A stretch of 64,000 nt of DNA from Eriocheir sinensis (lineage: Eukaryota; Arthropoda; Malacostraca; Decapoda; Varunidae), in NCBI RefSeq assembly GCF_024679095.1, contig NW_026111659.1, positions 1-64,000 of the forward strand. Reading direction: 5' to 3'. A program made the translations under genes and the position numbers. The notes beneath the pieces were generated by a model. The model made no database searches. It saw only the letters and a program-made list of their open reading frames with translations, and had not been told where the DNA came from. Each line of letters starts with the position of its first letter. Position 1 is the stretch's first letter. Of the stretch, positions 12,319 to 27,668 are shown piece after piece.

Positions 12319-12592
12319 TACACGTTTACTCATACAAATTTATATTATTTTATTGGTATTTTGTTTATTTATTTTGATACGAGTTACATGATTATATGTG
12401 TATTTTGTACATATTTTTTTATACGTATTTACATTATTTAATGTGTATTTTGTTTATATATTTTCATACAAATTTACCTTATTATATGAGTATTTGTATA
12501 AATATTTTGATACAAATTTACTTTATTTCATGTATTTTGTATATATATTTCAATTCAAATTTAGCTTATTTTGTGTGTATTTTGTATAATCT
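12319..12592 (+). repeat. 45-bp satellite, T-rich strand on +, short block
   Basis: Six units following the conserved junction. Unit order (ATTGGTATTTTG, then TTTTGATACGAGTT, then TTTTTTTATACG) matches 38374-38640 and 60200-60460. It reverts at TATTTTGTATAATCTGTAT. Confidence 0.85.
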
Positions 12593-14118
12593 GTATAAAA
12601 ATATATATTCAAAATAAATATTAAATAATGTAAAAGCGTATAAAAATATATATACAAAGTACATATAAAATGAAAATTAAGATGCAAAATACCTATAAAA
12701 TAACGCATTTTTTTTAAAATTATTGATACCAAAATACACATAAAATATTTGAGCTTGTATTAAAATAATTATACAAAATGCACATACAATAAGGTAAATT
12801 TGTATTGAAATAGATATGCAAAATACATATAAAATAATGTAAATTTGTTTCAAAATATATATACGAATACACATAAAATAACGTAGATTTCTATAAAAAT
12901 ACATATACAAAATACACATAAAATTAAGTAAATACGTATAAAAAAATGTATAGAAAATACACATAAAATAATGTAAATTCGTATAAATGTAAATAAACAA
13001 TATACCAATAAAAGAATGTGTATTTGTATAAATATAAATATACAAAAAGCACATAAAATAACGTAAATTTATATAAAACTATATACATAAAATAACGCAA
13101 ATTTCTATAAAAATATATGTACAAAAAAGAACAATAAATAAATTTGCATAAAAATATATATACAAAACACACATTAGATAATGTAAATGACTATAAAAAT
13201 ATGTATACAAAATACCTATGAAATAATCTAAATTCGTATCGAATTAAATTAAGAAATACCAATAAATTAATGTAATTTTGGATGAAAATATATATACAAA
13301 ATACATATAAAATAACCTAAATACAAATAAAAATATACACATAAAATAATTTAAAATTGAATGAAATAAATATACAAAATAAACATAAAATAAGGTAAAT
13401 TTGTAATGAAATATATGAAAAAATGCACATGAAATAATATAATTTTGTATGAAAATATATATACAAATACACATTAAATAACATGAATTTGTATAAAATT
13501 TGTATCAAAATATATACTTATACACACAATAAAATAACGTAATTTTTTTTATGAAAATGTATATACAAAATACACATAAAATAATTTAAATACGTAGAAA
13601 AATATATATACAAAAAACACATAAAATAATGTAAATATGTATGAAAATATATAAACAAATACACATAAAATAATGTAAATTTGGATAAAATATATATCAT
13701 AAAATAATGTAAATTCGTATCAAAATAAATAAACAAAATACCAATAAAAGAATGTGTATTTGTATGAATATAAATATACAAAATACACATAATATAACGT
13801 AAATTTATATAAAACTATATACAAAAATACACAGAATTAATTAAATTTGTATGAAAATATATACAAAATACACACGAAATAAGCTAAATTTGAATTGAAA
13901 TATATATACAAAATACATGAAATAAAGTAAATTTGTATCAAAATATTTATACAAATACACATATAATAACGTACATTTGTATGAAAATATATAAACAAAA
14001 TACACATTAAATAATGTAAATACGTATAAAAAAATATGTACAAAATACATATATAATCATGTAATTCGTATCAAAATAAATAAACAAAATACCAATAAAA
14101 TAATATAAATTTGTATGA
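12593..14118 (-). repeat. 45-bp satellite, A-rich strand on +
   Basis: Contains 13205-13400, the best unoccupied counterpart of the LINE insertion site. It also carries the AACGCATTTTTT marker near 12700. It ends at a conserved junction (14119-14137, one mismatch). Confidence 0.88.
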
Positions 14119-15165
14119 ATAAACGTGTATGTTGCATATTTTTTCAATACAAGTTTACCTTATTATATACGCATTTTGTATATTAATTTTAATACAAATT
14201 TAATTATTCGATGTGTATTTTTGTATCTGTATTTTTATAAACATATTCTTTATTTTTTGGGTATTTTGCATCTTTATTTTCATACAAATTTACATTATTT
14301 TATTGATATTCTGCTCATTCATTTTGATACGATTTGACATTATTCTATGTGTATTTTGTATATATTTTTCATACAAATTTACGTTATTTTATGTGTATTT
14401 GTTTATATATTTTGACACAAATTTACAATATTTTATGGGTATTTTGTATATACATTTCAAAAGAAATTTACCTAGTTTTATGTGTATTTTGTATATCTAT
14501 TTTCATACAAACTCAAATTATTTCTATGTATTTTTGTATATATTTTAATGCAAATTTTAGTTATGTTATGTGTATTTTGTAAATTTATTTTCATTCAAAT
14601 ATATATTATTTTATTGGTGTTTTGTTGATTTATATTGATACGAATTTACATTATTTTACATGTACTTTGCATATATATTCTTATACGCATTTCCATTATT
14701 TAATATTTATTTTGAATATATATTTTTATACAAATTCATGGTATTTTATGTGTATTTGTATATATATTTTCATATAAATTTACATTATTTTATGTGTATT
14801 TTGTACATATATTATTTTATGTTTATTTTGTATGTGTATTTTGTATATTTATATTTATCCAAATACAAATTTTGTTTATTTATTTTAATTCGAATTTACA
14901 TTATTTTATGTGTATTTTGTATACATTTTTTTATACGTATTTACTTAATTTTATGTGTATTTTGTATATATATATATTTATAGAAATCTACTTTTTTTTA
15001 TTTGTATTCGTATATATATTTTGAAACAAATTTACATTGTTTTATATGTATTTTTGCATATCTCTTTCAATACAAATTTACCTTACTGTATGTGCATTTT
15101 GTATATTTATTTCAATGCAAATTTAAAAAATTTATGTGTATTTTGGTATATATATTTTTATAAGA
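14119..15165 (+). repeat. 45-bp satellite, T-rich strand on +
   Basis: Starts with the conserved junction word and runs colinear with 30554-31606 and 51386-52539, a higher-order segment of about 1.05 kb. It ends at TATAAGATTCCGAAAATTT, a shared reversal. Confidence 0.88.
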
Positions 15166-15374
15166 TTCCGAAAATTTGAATAAAAATATATACAAAAAAA
15201 ACAAAAAAATAAATTTCAATTTTTATGAAAATAGATATACAAAATACAACTATAATTAGTTAAATTTGTATTTAATTACATGTACAAAATACACATAAAA
15301 TAATGTAAATTTGTATGAAATGAAAACAAATTCACATAAAATAACGTACATTTGTATAAAATAGATATACAAAA
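15166..15374 (-). repeat. 45-bp satellite, short inverted island
   Basis: About 209 bp of A-rich strand between two T-rich blocks. The island and both its junctions match 52540-52750. Confidence 0.85.
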
Positions 15375-15595
15375 TAATTTTATGTGTATTTTGTATATTT
15401 ATTTTCATACAAATATTTTATTATTTTGTATATGTATTTTATACGTATTTACATCATTTCATGTGTATTTTGTATATATATTTCTATAGAAATCTACGTT
15501 ATATTATGTGTATTCGTATATAGATTTTTAAACAAATTTACACTTTTATGTGTATTTTGCATATTTTTTCAATACAAATTTACCTTATTGTAATG
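15375..15595 (+). repeat. 45-bp satellite, T-rich strand on +, short block
   Basis: Five units after the junction ACAAAATAATTTTATGTG, which recurs at about 52750. It ends where TTACCTTATTG meets TAATGTAAAATCG. Confidence 0.85.
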
Positions 15596-16878
15596 TAAAA
15601 TCGTATCAAAATAAGTACACAGAATATCAATAAAATAATTTAAATTTGTATGAAAATAAAGATGCAAAATACCCATTAAATGAAGCATTTTTTTTTAATA
15701 CATATACAAAAATACACATAGAATAATTAAATATGTGTTAAAATTAATATACAAAATGCACATTCATTAAGGTAAGTTTGTATTAAAAAAAAACGCAAAA
15801 TACACATAAAACAGTGTAAATTTGTTTCAAAATATATATACGAATACACATAAAATAACGTTGATTTCTATAGGAATATATATACAAAATACACATGAAA
15901 TGATGTAAATACGTATAAAAATATATATACAAAATACACATTAAATACTGTAAATTCGCGTCAAAATAAATAAACAAAATATCAATAAAAGAATGTGTAT
16001 TTGTATGAAAATAGATATACAAAATACACAAAAAATAACCTAAATTTGTATAAAACTATATACAAAAATACACAAAAATATTTTAAATTTGTATGAAAAT
16101 AAATATACAAAATACACATAAAATTAGGTAAATTTGTATTGAAATACATATACAAAATACACATAAAATAATGTAAATTTGAATGTAAAGACATAAACAA
16201 ATACACTTAAAATAACGTAAATTTGTATAAAAAAATATATACAAAACACAAATAGAATAATGTAAAATCGTATCAAAATAAATACACAGAATATTAATAA
16301 AATAATGTAAATTTGTATGAAAATAAAGAGGCAAAATACCCATAAAATAACGCATTTTTTTTATTTATAAAAATATATACACCAAAATACACATAAAAAA
16401 ATTAAATTTGAACTAAAATAAATATATAAAAAACACATACAGTAAGGTAAATTTGTATTGAAATAGATATGCAAAATACATATACAACAAAGTAAATTTG
16501 TTTCAAAATATATATACGAATACACATAAAATAACGTAGATTTCTATAAAAATATATATACAAAATACACATAAAATGAAGTAAATACGTATAAAAAATG
16601 TATACAAAATACACATAAAATAATGTAAATTCGTATCAAAATAAATATACAAAATACCAATAAAAGAATGTGTATTTGTATAAATATAAATATACAAAAT
16701 ACACATAAAATAACGTAAATTTATATAAAACTATATACAAAAATACACAGAAGTATTTTAATTTGTATGAAAATAGATATACAAAATAAGGTAAATTCGT
16801 TTCAAATTCAATAAACAAAATTCAGATAAAAGAAAGTATATTTGTAGAAAAAATAAATATACAAAATACACATAAAAT
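15596..16878 (-). repeat. 45-bp satellite, A-rich strand on +
   Basis: About 28 units with the marker AACGCATTTTTT near 16349. It ends by reversal within AATTTGTATAAGTTTTCTC. Confidence 0.87.
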
Positions 16879-16947
16879 TTGTATAAGTTTTCTCATACAA
16901 ATTTACATTATTTGATTGCTATTTTGTTTATTTATTTTGATACGAAT
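16879..16947 (+). repeat. 45-bp satellite, ~70-bp inverted island
   Basis: One and a half T-rich units. The sequence equals the last ~70 bp of the T-rich blocks that end at 21086 and 34446, so it looks like the remnant of a longer block cut down by deletion. It ends at GATACGAATGAAAATAGAT. Confidence 0.82.
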
Positions 16948-17717
16948 GAAAATAGATATACAAAATATCATAAAATAAACTAAATTTGTATTGAAATATA
17001 TATACAAAATACATAAAATAATGTAAATTTGTATCAAAATATTTTAACAGATGCGCATAAAATAACGTAAATTTGTTTTAAAATATACAAAATACACATT
17101 AAATAATTTAAATATGTGTAAAAAAATATATACAAAACACAAATAGAATCATGTAAAATCGTATCAAAATAAATACACAGAATATTAATAAAACAATGTA
17201 AATTTGTAGGAAAATAAAGATGCAAAATACCCATTAAATAACGCATTTTTTATAAAAATATATATACCAAAATACACATGAAAAAATTAGTTTGTATCAA
17301 AATAAATATACAAAATACACATACAATAAGGTAAATCTGTATTGAAATAGATATGCAAAATACATATAAAACAATGTAAATTTGTTTCAAAATATATATA
17401 CGAATACACATAAAATAACGTAGATTTGTATAAAAATATATATACAAAATACACATAAAATAAAATAAATAAGTATAAGAAAATGTATACAAAATACACA
17501 TAAAATAATGTAAATTCGTATCAAAATAAATAAACAAAATACCAATAAAAGAATGTGAATTTGTATAAATATAAATATACAAAAAAAAACATAAAATAAC
17601 GTAAATTTGTATAAAACTAAAAAAAATACACTGATGTAATTAAATTCGTATGAAAATAGATATACAAAATACAGATAAAATAAGCTAAATTTGAATTGAA
17701 ATGTATATACAAAATAC
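16948..17717 (-). repeat. 45-bp satellite, A-rich strand on +
   Basis: Colinear with 21087-21860 and 34447-35213 from the shared junction onward. It ends at TACAAAATACAATATTTTAT, a reversal also found at 35213. Confidence 0.88.
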
Positions 17718-18352
17718 AATATTTTATGTTTATATTTGTATTTGTGTTAAGGTTATTTTAAGTATTTTGTATATATATTTTCATCCAAAATTACATTATT
17801 TTATTGGTATTTTCTTAATTTAATTCGATACGAATTTATATTATTTCATAGGTATTTTCTATACATATTTTTATACTCATTTACATAATCTAATGTGTGT
17901 TTTGTATATATATTTCTATGCAAATTTATTTTATGTTCATTTTTGTGCATATATTTTTATAGAAATTTCCGTTATTTTATGTATATAGTTTTATATAAAT
18001 TTACGTTATTTTATGTGCATTTTGTATATTTATATTTATACAAATACACATTCTTTTATTGGTATATTGTTTATTTACATTTATACGAATTTACATTATT
18101 TTATGTGTATTTTGTATACATTTTTTTATACGTATTTACTTAATTTTATATGTATTTTGTATATGTATTTTTATAGAAATCTTCGTTATTTTATGTGTAT
18201 TCGTATATATATTTTGAAACAAATTTACATTATTTTATATGTATTTTGCATATCTATTTCAATACAAATTTACCTTATTGTATGTGCATTTTGTATATTT
18301 ATTTTAATACAAATTGAAATATTTTATGTGTATTTTGGTATCAATAATTCTA
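17718..18352 (+). repeat. 45-bp satellite, T-rich strand on +
   Basis: About 14 units, near-identical in order to 35214-35843 with the same junctions at both ends. It is also the reverse complement of the unit order at about 12720-13320. Confidence 0.88.
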
Positions 18353-18977
18353 TAAAAAAACGTAAATTTGTATAAAAAAATATGTACAAAACACAAATAG
18401 AATAATGTAAAATCGTATCAAAATAAATACACAGAATATTAATAAAATAATGTAAATTTGTATGAAAATAAAGAAGCAAAATACCCATAAAATAACGCAT
18501 TTTTTTCATTTATAAAAATGTATATACCAAAATACACATCAAAAAATTTAATTTGTATTAAAATAAATATACGAAAAACACATACAATAAGGTAAATTTG
18601 TATTGAAATAGATATGCAAAATACATATAAAACAATGTAAATTTGTTTCAAAATATATATACGAATACACATAAAATAACGTAGATTTCTGTAAAAATAT
18701 ATACAAAATACACATAAAATGAAGTAAATACGTATAAAAAAATGTATACAAAATACACATAAAATAATGTAAATTCGTATCAAAATAAATAAACAAAATA
18801 CCAATAAAAGAATGAGTATTTGTATAAATATAAATATACAAAATACACATAAAATAATGTAAATTTATATAAAACTATATACAAAAATACACAGAAGTAA
18901 TTAAATTTGTATGAAAATATATACAAAATACACACAAAATAAGCTAAATTTGAATTGAAATATATATACAAAATACA
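18353..18977 (-). repeat. 45-bp satellite, A-rich strand on +
   Basis: Begins with ATAAAAAAACGTAAATTTG, the same entry as 35844. Unit order then follows 35844-36450. Confidence 0.87.
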
Positions 18978-19048
18978 CATATTTTGCATATCTATTTTCA
19001 AACAAATTTAAATTATTTTTGTGTATTTTTGTATATATTTATTTTTGT
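18978..19048 (+). repeat. 45-bp satellite, ~70-bp inverted island
   Basis: Fewer than two T-rich units, between a junction at ACACATATTTTGCATATC and the recurring junction TTTATTTTTGTTATACATA (19038-19056). Confidence 0.82.
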
Positions 19049-19331
19049 TATACATAGAATAATGTAAAATCGTATCAAAATAAGTACACAGAATATCAAT
19101 AAAATAATTTAAATTTGTATGAAAATAAAGATGCAAAATACCCATAAGATAAAGCATTTTTTTTTAAATACATATACAAAAATACACATAGAATAATTAA
19201 ATTTGTATTAAAATTAATATACATAATGCACACATACAAAAAGGTAAATTTGTATTGAAAAAAAACGCAAAATACAAATAAAACAGTGTAAATTTGTTTC
19301 AAAATATATATACGAATAGACATAAAATAAC
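19049..19331 (-). repeat. 45-bp satellite, A-rich strand on +, short block
   Basis: Six units whose order matches 61624-61900, reached through the same junction word. It reverses at ATAACGTGTATATTG. Confidence 0.85.
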
Positions 19332-21086
19332 GTGTATATTGTATATCTATTTTCATACAAATACACATTCTTTTATTGATATTTTGTTTATCTATTTTGA
19401 CGCGAATTTATATTATTTAATGTGTATTTTATATATATTTTTTTATACGTGTTTACCTCATTTGATGTGTATTTTGTATATATATTTCTATAGAAATCTA
19501 CGTTGATTTATGAGTATTCGTATATAGATTTTGAAATAAATTTACACTGTTTTATGTGTATTTTGCATATTTTTTCAATACAAATTTACCTTATTGTATA
19601 TGCATTTTGTATATTAATTTTAATACAAATTTAATTATGCTATGTGTTTTTTGTATATGTATTTTTATAAAAATATGCTTTATATATACTTTATTTTCAT
19701 ACAAATTTACATTATTTTATTTATATTCTGTTTATTTTTTTTTAAACAATTTTACATTATTCTATGTGTATTTTTTATATCTATTTTTATACGTATTTAC
19801 TTAATTTTATGTGTATTTTGTATATTTATTTTTTTAGAAATCTACGTTATTTTATGTGTATTCGTATATAATTTTGAAACAAATTTACATTGTTTTATAT
19901 GTATTTTTGCATATCTCTTTCAATACAAGTTTACCTTATTGTATGTGCATTTTGTATATTTATTTCAACACAAATTTAAATATTTTATGTGTATTTTGGT
20001 ATATATATTTTTATAAGAAGTGCGCTATTTGATGGGAATTTTGCATCTTTATTTTCATACAAATTTACATTATTTTATTAATATTCGGTGTATTTATTTT
20101 GTTACGATTTCACATTATTCTATTTGTTTTTTGTATATATTTTTTTTATACAAATTTACATTATTTAATGTGTATCTTGCATATATATTTCATACAAATT
20201 TATTATCTATTATTTATTTTCATGCAAATACACATTCTTTTCATGATATTTTGTTTATTTATTTTGACACGAATTTACCTAGATATGTATTTTCTATATA
20301 TATTTTTATACGTATTTACATAATTTCATGTGTATTTTGTATATATATTTCTATAGAAATCTACGTTATTTTATGTGTATTCGTATATATAGTTTGAAAC
20401 AAATTAAATTTGTTTTATATGTATTTTTGAATATATCTTTAAATACATATTTACCTTACTGTATATGAATTTTGTATATTTATTTCAATACAAATTTAAA
20501 TATTTTATTTTTATTTTGATATATATATTTTATAAAAATGCGCTATTTTATGGAATTTTGCATCTTTCTTTTCATACAAATTTACATTATTTTATTGATA
20601 TTCTGTGTATTTATATTGATAGGATTTACATTATTCTATTTCTTTTGTATATATTTTGAAACATTTACATTATTTAATGTGTATCTTGCATATATATTTT
20701 ATACAAATTTACGTTATTTTAAGTGTATTTGTTTATATATTTTCATTCAAATTTACATTATTTTATGTATATTTTGTATATGTATTTTAATACAAATTTA
20801 CCTAATTTTATGTGTATTTTGTATATTTCTTTTCATACAAATTAAAAAAAAATTTGTGTATTTTTGTATATAGTTTTATACAAATTTAGGTTATTTTATG
20901 TACGCATATACATTATTTAATGTGGGTTTTGTATATATATTTTTATGCAAATTTACTTTATTTTATGTGCATTTTTGTACATATATTTTTTTAGAAATTT
21001 GCGTTATTTTATGTGTATTTGTATATGTTTTCTCATACAAATTTACATTATTTTATTGCTATTTTGTTTATTTATTTTGATACGAA
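19332..21086 (+). repeat. 45-bp satellite, T-rich strand on +
   Basis: About 39 units. It contains the diagnostic shortened unit TTTATTATCTATTATTTATT near 20200. The stretch 20090-21086 is colinear with 33450-34446. Confidence 0.88.
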
Positions 21087-24000
21087 TGAAAATAGATATA
21101 CAAAATATACATAAAATAAACTAAATTTGTATTAAAATATATATACAAAATACATAAAATAAGGTAAATTTGTATCAAAATATTTTAACAGATGCGCATA
21201 AAATAACGTAAATTTGTTTTAAAATATTCAAAACACACATTAAATAATGTAAATATGTATAAAAAATATATACAAAACACAAATAGAATAATGTAAAATC
21301 GTATCAAAATAAATACACAGAATATTAATAAAACAATGTAAATTTGTATGAAAATAAAGATGCAAAATACCCATTAAATAACGCATTTTTTATAAAAAAT
21401 ATATATACCAAAAAACACATGAAAAAATTAATTTGTATTAAAATAAATATACAAAATACACATACAATAAGGTAAATCTGTATTGAAATAGATATGCAAA
21501 ATACATATAAAACAATGTAAATTTGTTTCAAAATATATATACGAATACACATAAAATAACGTAGATTTGTATAAAAATATATACAAAATACACATAAAAT
21601 GAAGTAAATACGTATAAGAAAATGTATACAAAATACACATAAAATAATGTAAATTCGTATCAAAATAAATAAACAAAATACCAATAAAAGAAGGTGTATT
21701 TGTATAAATATAAATATACAAAATACACATAAAATAACGTAAATTTGTATAAAACTATATACAAAAATACACAGCAGTTATTAAATTCGTATGAAAATAG
21801 ATATACAAAATACAGATAAAATAAGCTAAATTTGAATTGAAATGTATATAGAAAATACATAAAATAATGTAAATTTGTATCAAAATATTTATAAAAATAC
21901 ATATGTACAAAATACACATATAATCATGTAATTCGTATCAAACTAAATAAACAAAATATCAATAAAATAATGTAAATTTGTATGAGAAAACATATACAAA
22001 TACATATAAAATAACGCTAATTTCCATAAAAATATATGTCCAAAAATGAACGTAAAATAAAGTAACTTTGGATAAAAATATATATAAAAAAGACATATTA
22101 AATAATGTAAATCCGTACATAAAATAACCTAAATTTTTATAAAACTATATACAAAAATACACAAAAATAATTTAAATTTGTATGAAAAGAAATATACAAA
22201 ATACACATAAAATTAGGTTAATTTGTATTGAAATACATATACAAAATACATATAAAATAATGTAAATTTGAAAGAAAATATATAAACAAATACACATATA
22301 ATAACGTAAATTTGTATGAAATATATAATCAAAATACACATTAAATAATGTAAATATGTATAAAAACATATATACAAAACACAAATAGAATAATGTAAAA
22401 TCGTATCAAAATATATACACGGAATATTAATAAAATAATGTAAATTTGTATGAAAATTAAGATGCAAAATACCTATAAAATAACGCATTTTTTAAAAAAA
22501 ATATTGATACCAAAATACACATAAAATATTTGAATTTGTATTAAAATAAATATACAATATGCACATACAATAAGGTAAATTTGTATTGAAATACATATGC
22601 AAAATACATATAAAATAATGTAAATTTGTTTCAAAATATATATACGAATACACATAAAATAACGTAGATTTCTGTAAAAATACATATACAAAATACACAT
22701 AATATTAAGTAAATACGTATAAAAAAGTGTATACAAAATACACATAAAATAATGTAAATTCGCATAAATGTAAATAAACAATATACCAATAAAAGAATGT
22801 GTATTTGTATAAATATAAATATACAAAATGCACATAAAATAACGTAAATTTATATAAAACTATATACATAAAATAACGCAAATTTCTATAAAAATATATG
22901 TACAAAAATGAACATAAAATAAATTTGCATAAAAATATATATACAAAACACACTTTAGATAATGTAAATGAGTATAAAAATATGTATACAAAATACCTAT
23001 GAAATAATCTAAATTTTATCGAATTAAATTAAGAAAATATCAATAAAATAATGTAATTTTGGATGAAAATATATATACAAAATACATATAAAATAACTTA
23101 AATACAAATACAAATATACACATAAAATAATTTAAAATTGAGTTAAATAAATATACAAAATAACCATAAAATAAGGTAAATTTGTAATGAAATATATGTA
23201 AAAATACACATAAAATAAAATAAATTTGTATGAAAATATATACAAATACACATTAAATAACATGAATTTGTATAAAATTTGTATCAAAATATATACTTAT
23301 ACACACAATAAAATAACGTAATTTTTTTATGAAAATGTATATACAAAATACACATAAAATAATTTAAATACGTAGAAAAATATATATACAAAAAACACAT
23401 AATGTAAATTTGTATGAAAATATATAAACAAATACACATAAAATAATGTAAATTTGGATAAAATATATATACAAAATGAACATTAAATAATGTAAATATG
23501 TATAAAAAAATATACAAAATACACATAGAATAATGTTAAATCGTATCAAAATAAATAAAGAGAATATCAATAAAATAATATAAATTTGTATGAAAATAAA
23601 GATGCAAAATATCCATATAATAACGCATATTTGCATAAAAATATATATACAAAAATACATATAAAATAGTTAAATTTGTATTAAAATAAATATACAAATG
23701 CACGTACAATAAAGTAAATTTGTATTGAAATAGATATGCAAAGTACACATCAATAATGTAAATTTGTATCAAAATATATATACGAATACTCATAAAATAG
23801 AGTAAATTTCTATGAAAATATACATACAAAATAGATATACAAAATACACATATAACTAGTTAAATTTGTATTTAAATACATGTACAAAAAACACATAAAA
23901 TAATGTAGATTTGTATGAAATGAAAACAAATACATTTTATATAAAATATATATACAAAATACACATAGAATAATGTAAAATCATATCAAAATAAATACAC

Positions 24001-24296
24001 AGAATATCAATAAAATAATGTAAATTTGTATTGAAATAAATATACAAAATGCACATACAATAAGATAAACTTCTGTTGAAAGAGATATGCAAAAATACAT
24101 ATAAAAAATTGTAAATTTGTTTCAAAATATATATACGAATACACATAAAATAACGTAGATTTCTATAAAAAAATATATACAAAATACACATAAAATTAGG
24201 TAAATACGTATAAAAAATGTAAACAAAATACACATAAAATAATATAAATTCGAAACAAAATAAATAAACAAAATACTAATAAAAGAATGTGTATTT
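21087..24296 (-). repeat. 45-bp satellite, A-rich strand on +
   Basis: About 71 units in one orientation. 22440-23990 is colinear with 6010-7500 and 40285-41990. It ends at TGTATTTGTTCGGTGTAT, a reversal repeated at 62566. Confidence 0.89.
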
Positions 24297-26621
24297 GTTC
24301 GGTGTATATTTGTATATAGTTTTATACAAATTTACGATATTTTATGTGTATTTTGTATATTTATATTTATACAAATACACATTCTTTTACTGGTTTTTTG
24401 TTTATTTATTTTGATTCGATTTTTATGTGTATTTTGTATTCATTTTTTTATACGTATTTACTTCATTTTATGTGTATTTTGTATATATTTTTAAAGAAAT
24501 CAACGTTATTTTATGTGTATTCGTATATATATTTTGAAACAAATTTACATTGTTTTATATGTATTTTGCATATCTATTTCAATGTATTTTGTATATATTT
24601 TTTTAGAAATCAACGTTATTTTATGTGTATTCGTATATATATTTTGAAACAAATTTACATTGTTTTATATGTATTTTGCATATCTATTTCAATACAAATT
24701 TACCTTACAGTATGTGCATTTTTTATATTTATTTTAATACAAATTTTAATATTTTATGTGTATTTTGGTATATATGTTTTTATAAAAAATGCGTAGTTTT
24801 ATGGCTATTTTGCATCTTTATTTTCATACAAATTTACATTATTGTATTAATATTCTATGTATTTATTTTGATACGATTTTACATTATTCTATTTGTGTTT
24901 TGTATATATTTTTTTATACATATTTACATTATTTAATTAGTATTTTGTATATATATTTGATACAAATTTACGTTATTTTAAGTGTATATGTTTATATATT
25001 TTCATTCAAATTTCCATTATTTTATGTGTATTTTGTATATGTATTTCAATACAAATTTACCTAATTTTATGTGTATTTTGTATATTTATTTTCATACAAA
25101 TTTAAATTATTTCTGTGTATTTTTGTATATAGTTTTATACAAACTTAGGTTATTTTATGAGTATTTTGTATATATATTTTCATACAAATACACATTCTTT
25201 TATTGATATTTTGTTTATTTATTTTGACGAGAATTTAAATTATTTAATGTGTATTTTGTATATATATATTTTTATATGTATTTACATCATTTCATGTGTA
25301 TTTTGTATATATATTTCTATAGAAATCTACGTTATTTTATGTGTATTCGTATATAGATTTTTAAACAAATTTACGCTTTAAAGTGCATTTTGTATATTTT
25401 TTCAATACAAATTTACCTTATTGTACGTGCATTTTGTATATTAATTTTAACACAAATTTAATTATTCTATGTGTATTTTTTAAAAAAATATGCTTTATTT
25501 TATGGGTATTTTGCATCTTTATTTTCATACAAAATTACATCATTTTATTGATATTCTGTGTATTTATTTTGAAACGATTTTACATTATTCTATGTGTATT
25601 TTGTATATATTTTTCATTTAATTTAGCTTATTTTATGTGTATTTTGTATATCTATTTATTTTAATACAAAATCAAATATTCTATGTTTTTTCGTATATAT
25701 ATTTTTATAAAAAATGCGTTATTTTATGGGTATTTTGCATCTTAATTTTCATACAAATTTACATTATTTTATTAATATTTTCTGTATTTATTTTGATACG
25801 ATTTTACATTATTTTATTTGTGTTTTGTATATATTTTTTTATACATATTTACATTATTTAATGTGTTTTTTGAATATATATATGATACAAATTTACGTTA
25901 TTTTAAGTCTATATGTTTATATATTTTCATTCAAATTTACATTATTTTATGCGTATTTTGTAGATGTATTTCAATACAAATTTACCTAATTTTATATGTT
26001 TCTTGTATATTTATTTTCATACAAGTTTAAATTATTTTTGTGAATTTTTTTTTTATAGTTTTATACAAATTTAGTTTATTTTATGTGTATTTTGTATATC
26101 TATTTTCATACAAATACACATTCTTTTAATGATATTTTGTTCATTTATTTTGACACGAATTAACATTATTTAATGTGTATTTTGTATATATATTTTTATA
26201 CGTATTTACATTATTTCAAGTGTATTTTGTATATATATTTCTATAGAAATCTGCGTTATTTTATGTGTATTCGTATATATATTTTGAAACAAATTTACAT
26301 TGTTTTATGTGTTTTTTGCATATTTTATCAATACAAATTTACCTTATTGTATGTGCATTTTGTATATTAATTTTAATACAAATTTGATTAATCTATATGT
26401 ATTTTTGTATATGTATTTTTATAAAAATATGCTTTATTTTATGGGTATTTTGCATCTTTATTTTCAAACAAATTTACATTATTTTATTGATATTCTGTGT
26501 ATTTATTTTAATATGATTTTACATTATTCTATGTGTATTTTGTATATATATTTTATATAAAATGTTTTTGTTTTCATTTCATACAAATCTACATTATTTT
26601 ATGTATTTTTTGTACATGTAT
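24297..26621 (+). repeat. 45-bp satellite, T-rich strand on +
   Basis: About 51 units, colinear with 62566-64000 for its first ~1.4 kb. It contains an extra 110-bp direct duplication (24473-24582 repeated at 24583-24692) that is absent from the 62.7 kb copy. Confidence 0.89.
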
Positions 26622-27668
26622 ACACATAAAATATTTAAATTTGAATTGAAATAAATATACAAATGCACATACAATAAGGTAAACTTCTATTGAAAGAGAT
26701 ATGCAAAAATACATATAAAACAATGTAAATTTGTTTCAAAATATATATACGAATACACATAAAATAACGTAGATTTCTATAAAAATATATATACAAAATA
26801 CACATAAAATTAAGTAAATACGTATAAAAAAATGTAAACAAAATACACATAAAATAATGTAAATTCGAAACAAAATAAATAAACAAAATACCAATAAAAG
26901 AATGTGTATTTGTATAAATATAAATGTACAAAATACACATACAAAATAAACATAAAATAAGGTAAATTTGTAATGAAATATATGTACAAAATACACATAA
27001 AATAAAGCAAATTTATATGAAAATATATATAGAAATACACATAAAATACCATGAATTTGTATAAAATTATATATTCAAAATAAATATTAAATAATGTAAA
27101 TGCGTATAAAAATATATATACAAAGTACATATAAAATAATGTAAATTCGTATCAATATAAATCGACAAAATACCAATAAAATAATATGTATTTGAATGAA
27201 AATAGATTTACAAAATACACATTACATAAATAAAATTTGTATTGAAATATATACAAAAATACATAAAAATAATTTGAGTTTGTATGAAAATAGATATTCA
27301 AAATACATATAAAACTAGGTAAATTTCTTTTGAAATAAATATACAAAATACCCATAAAATAGTGTACATTTGTGTCAAAATATATAAACAAATACACATA
27401 AAATAACTTGAAATAACGTAAATATGTATCAAATATATATACAAAAAACACATTAAATAATGTAAATATGTATAAAAAAAATATATACAAAACATAAATA
27501 AAATAATGTAAAATCGTATCAAAATAAATACAGAAAATATTAATAAAATAATGGAAATTTGTATGAAAATTAAGATGCAAAATACCCATAAAATAACGCA
27601 TTTTTTATAAAAATATATATACGAAAAAACGTAAAATATTTGATTTTCGATTAAAATAAATAGATATA
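26622..27668 (-). repeat. 45-bp satellite, A-rich strand on +
   Basis: Entered at ACATGTATACACATAAAAT and left at AGATATACATTCTTTTATTG. The unit order partly follows 45241-45560. Confidence 0.86.
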
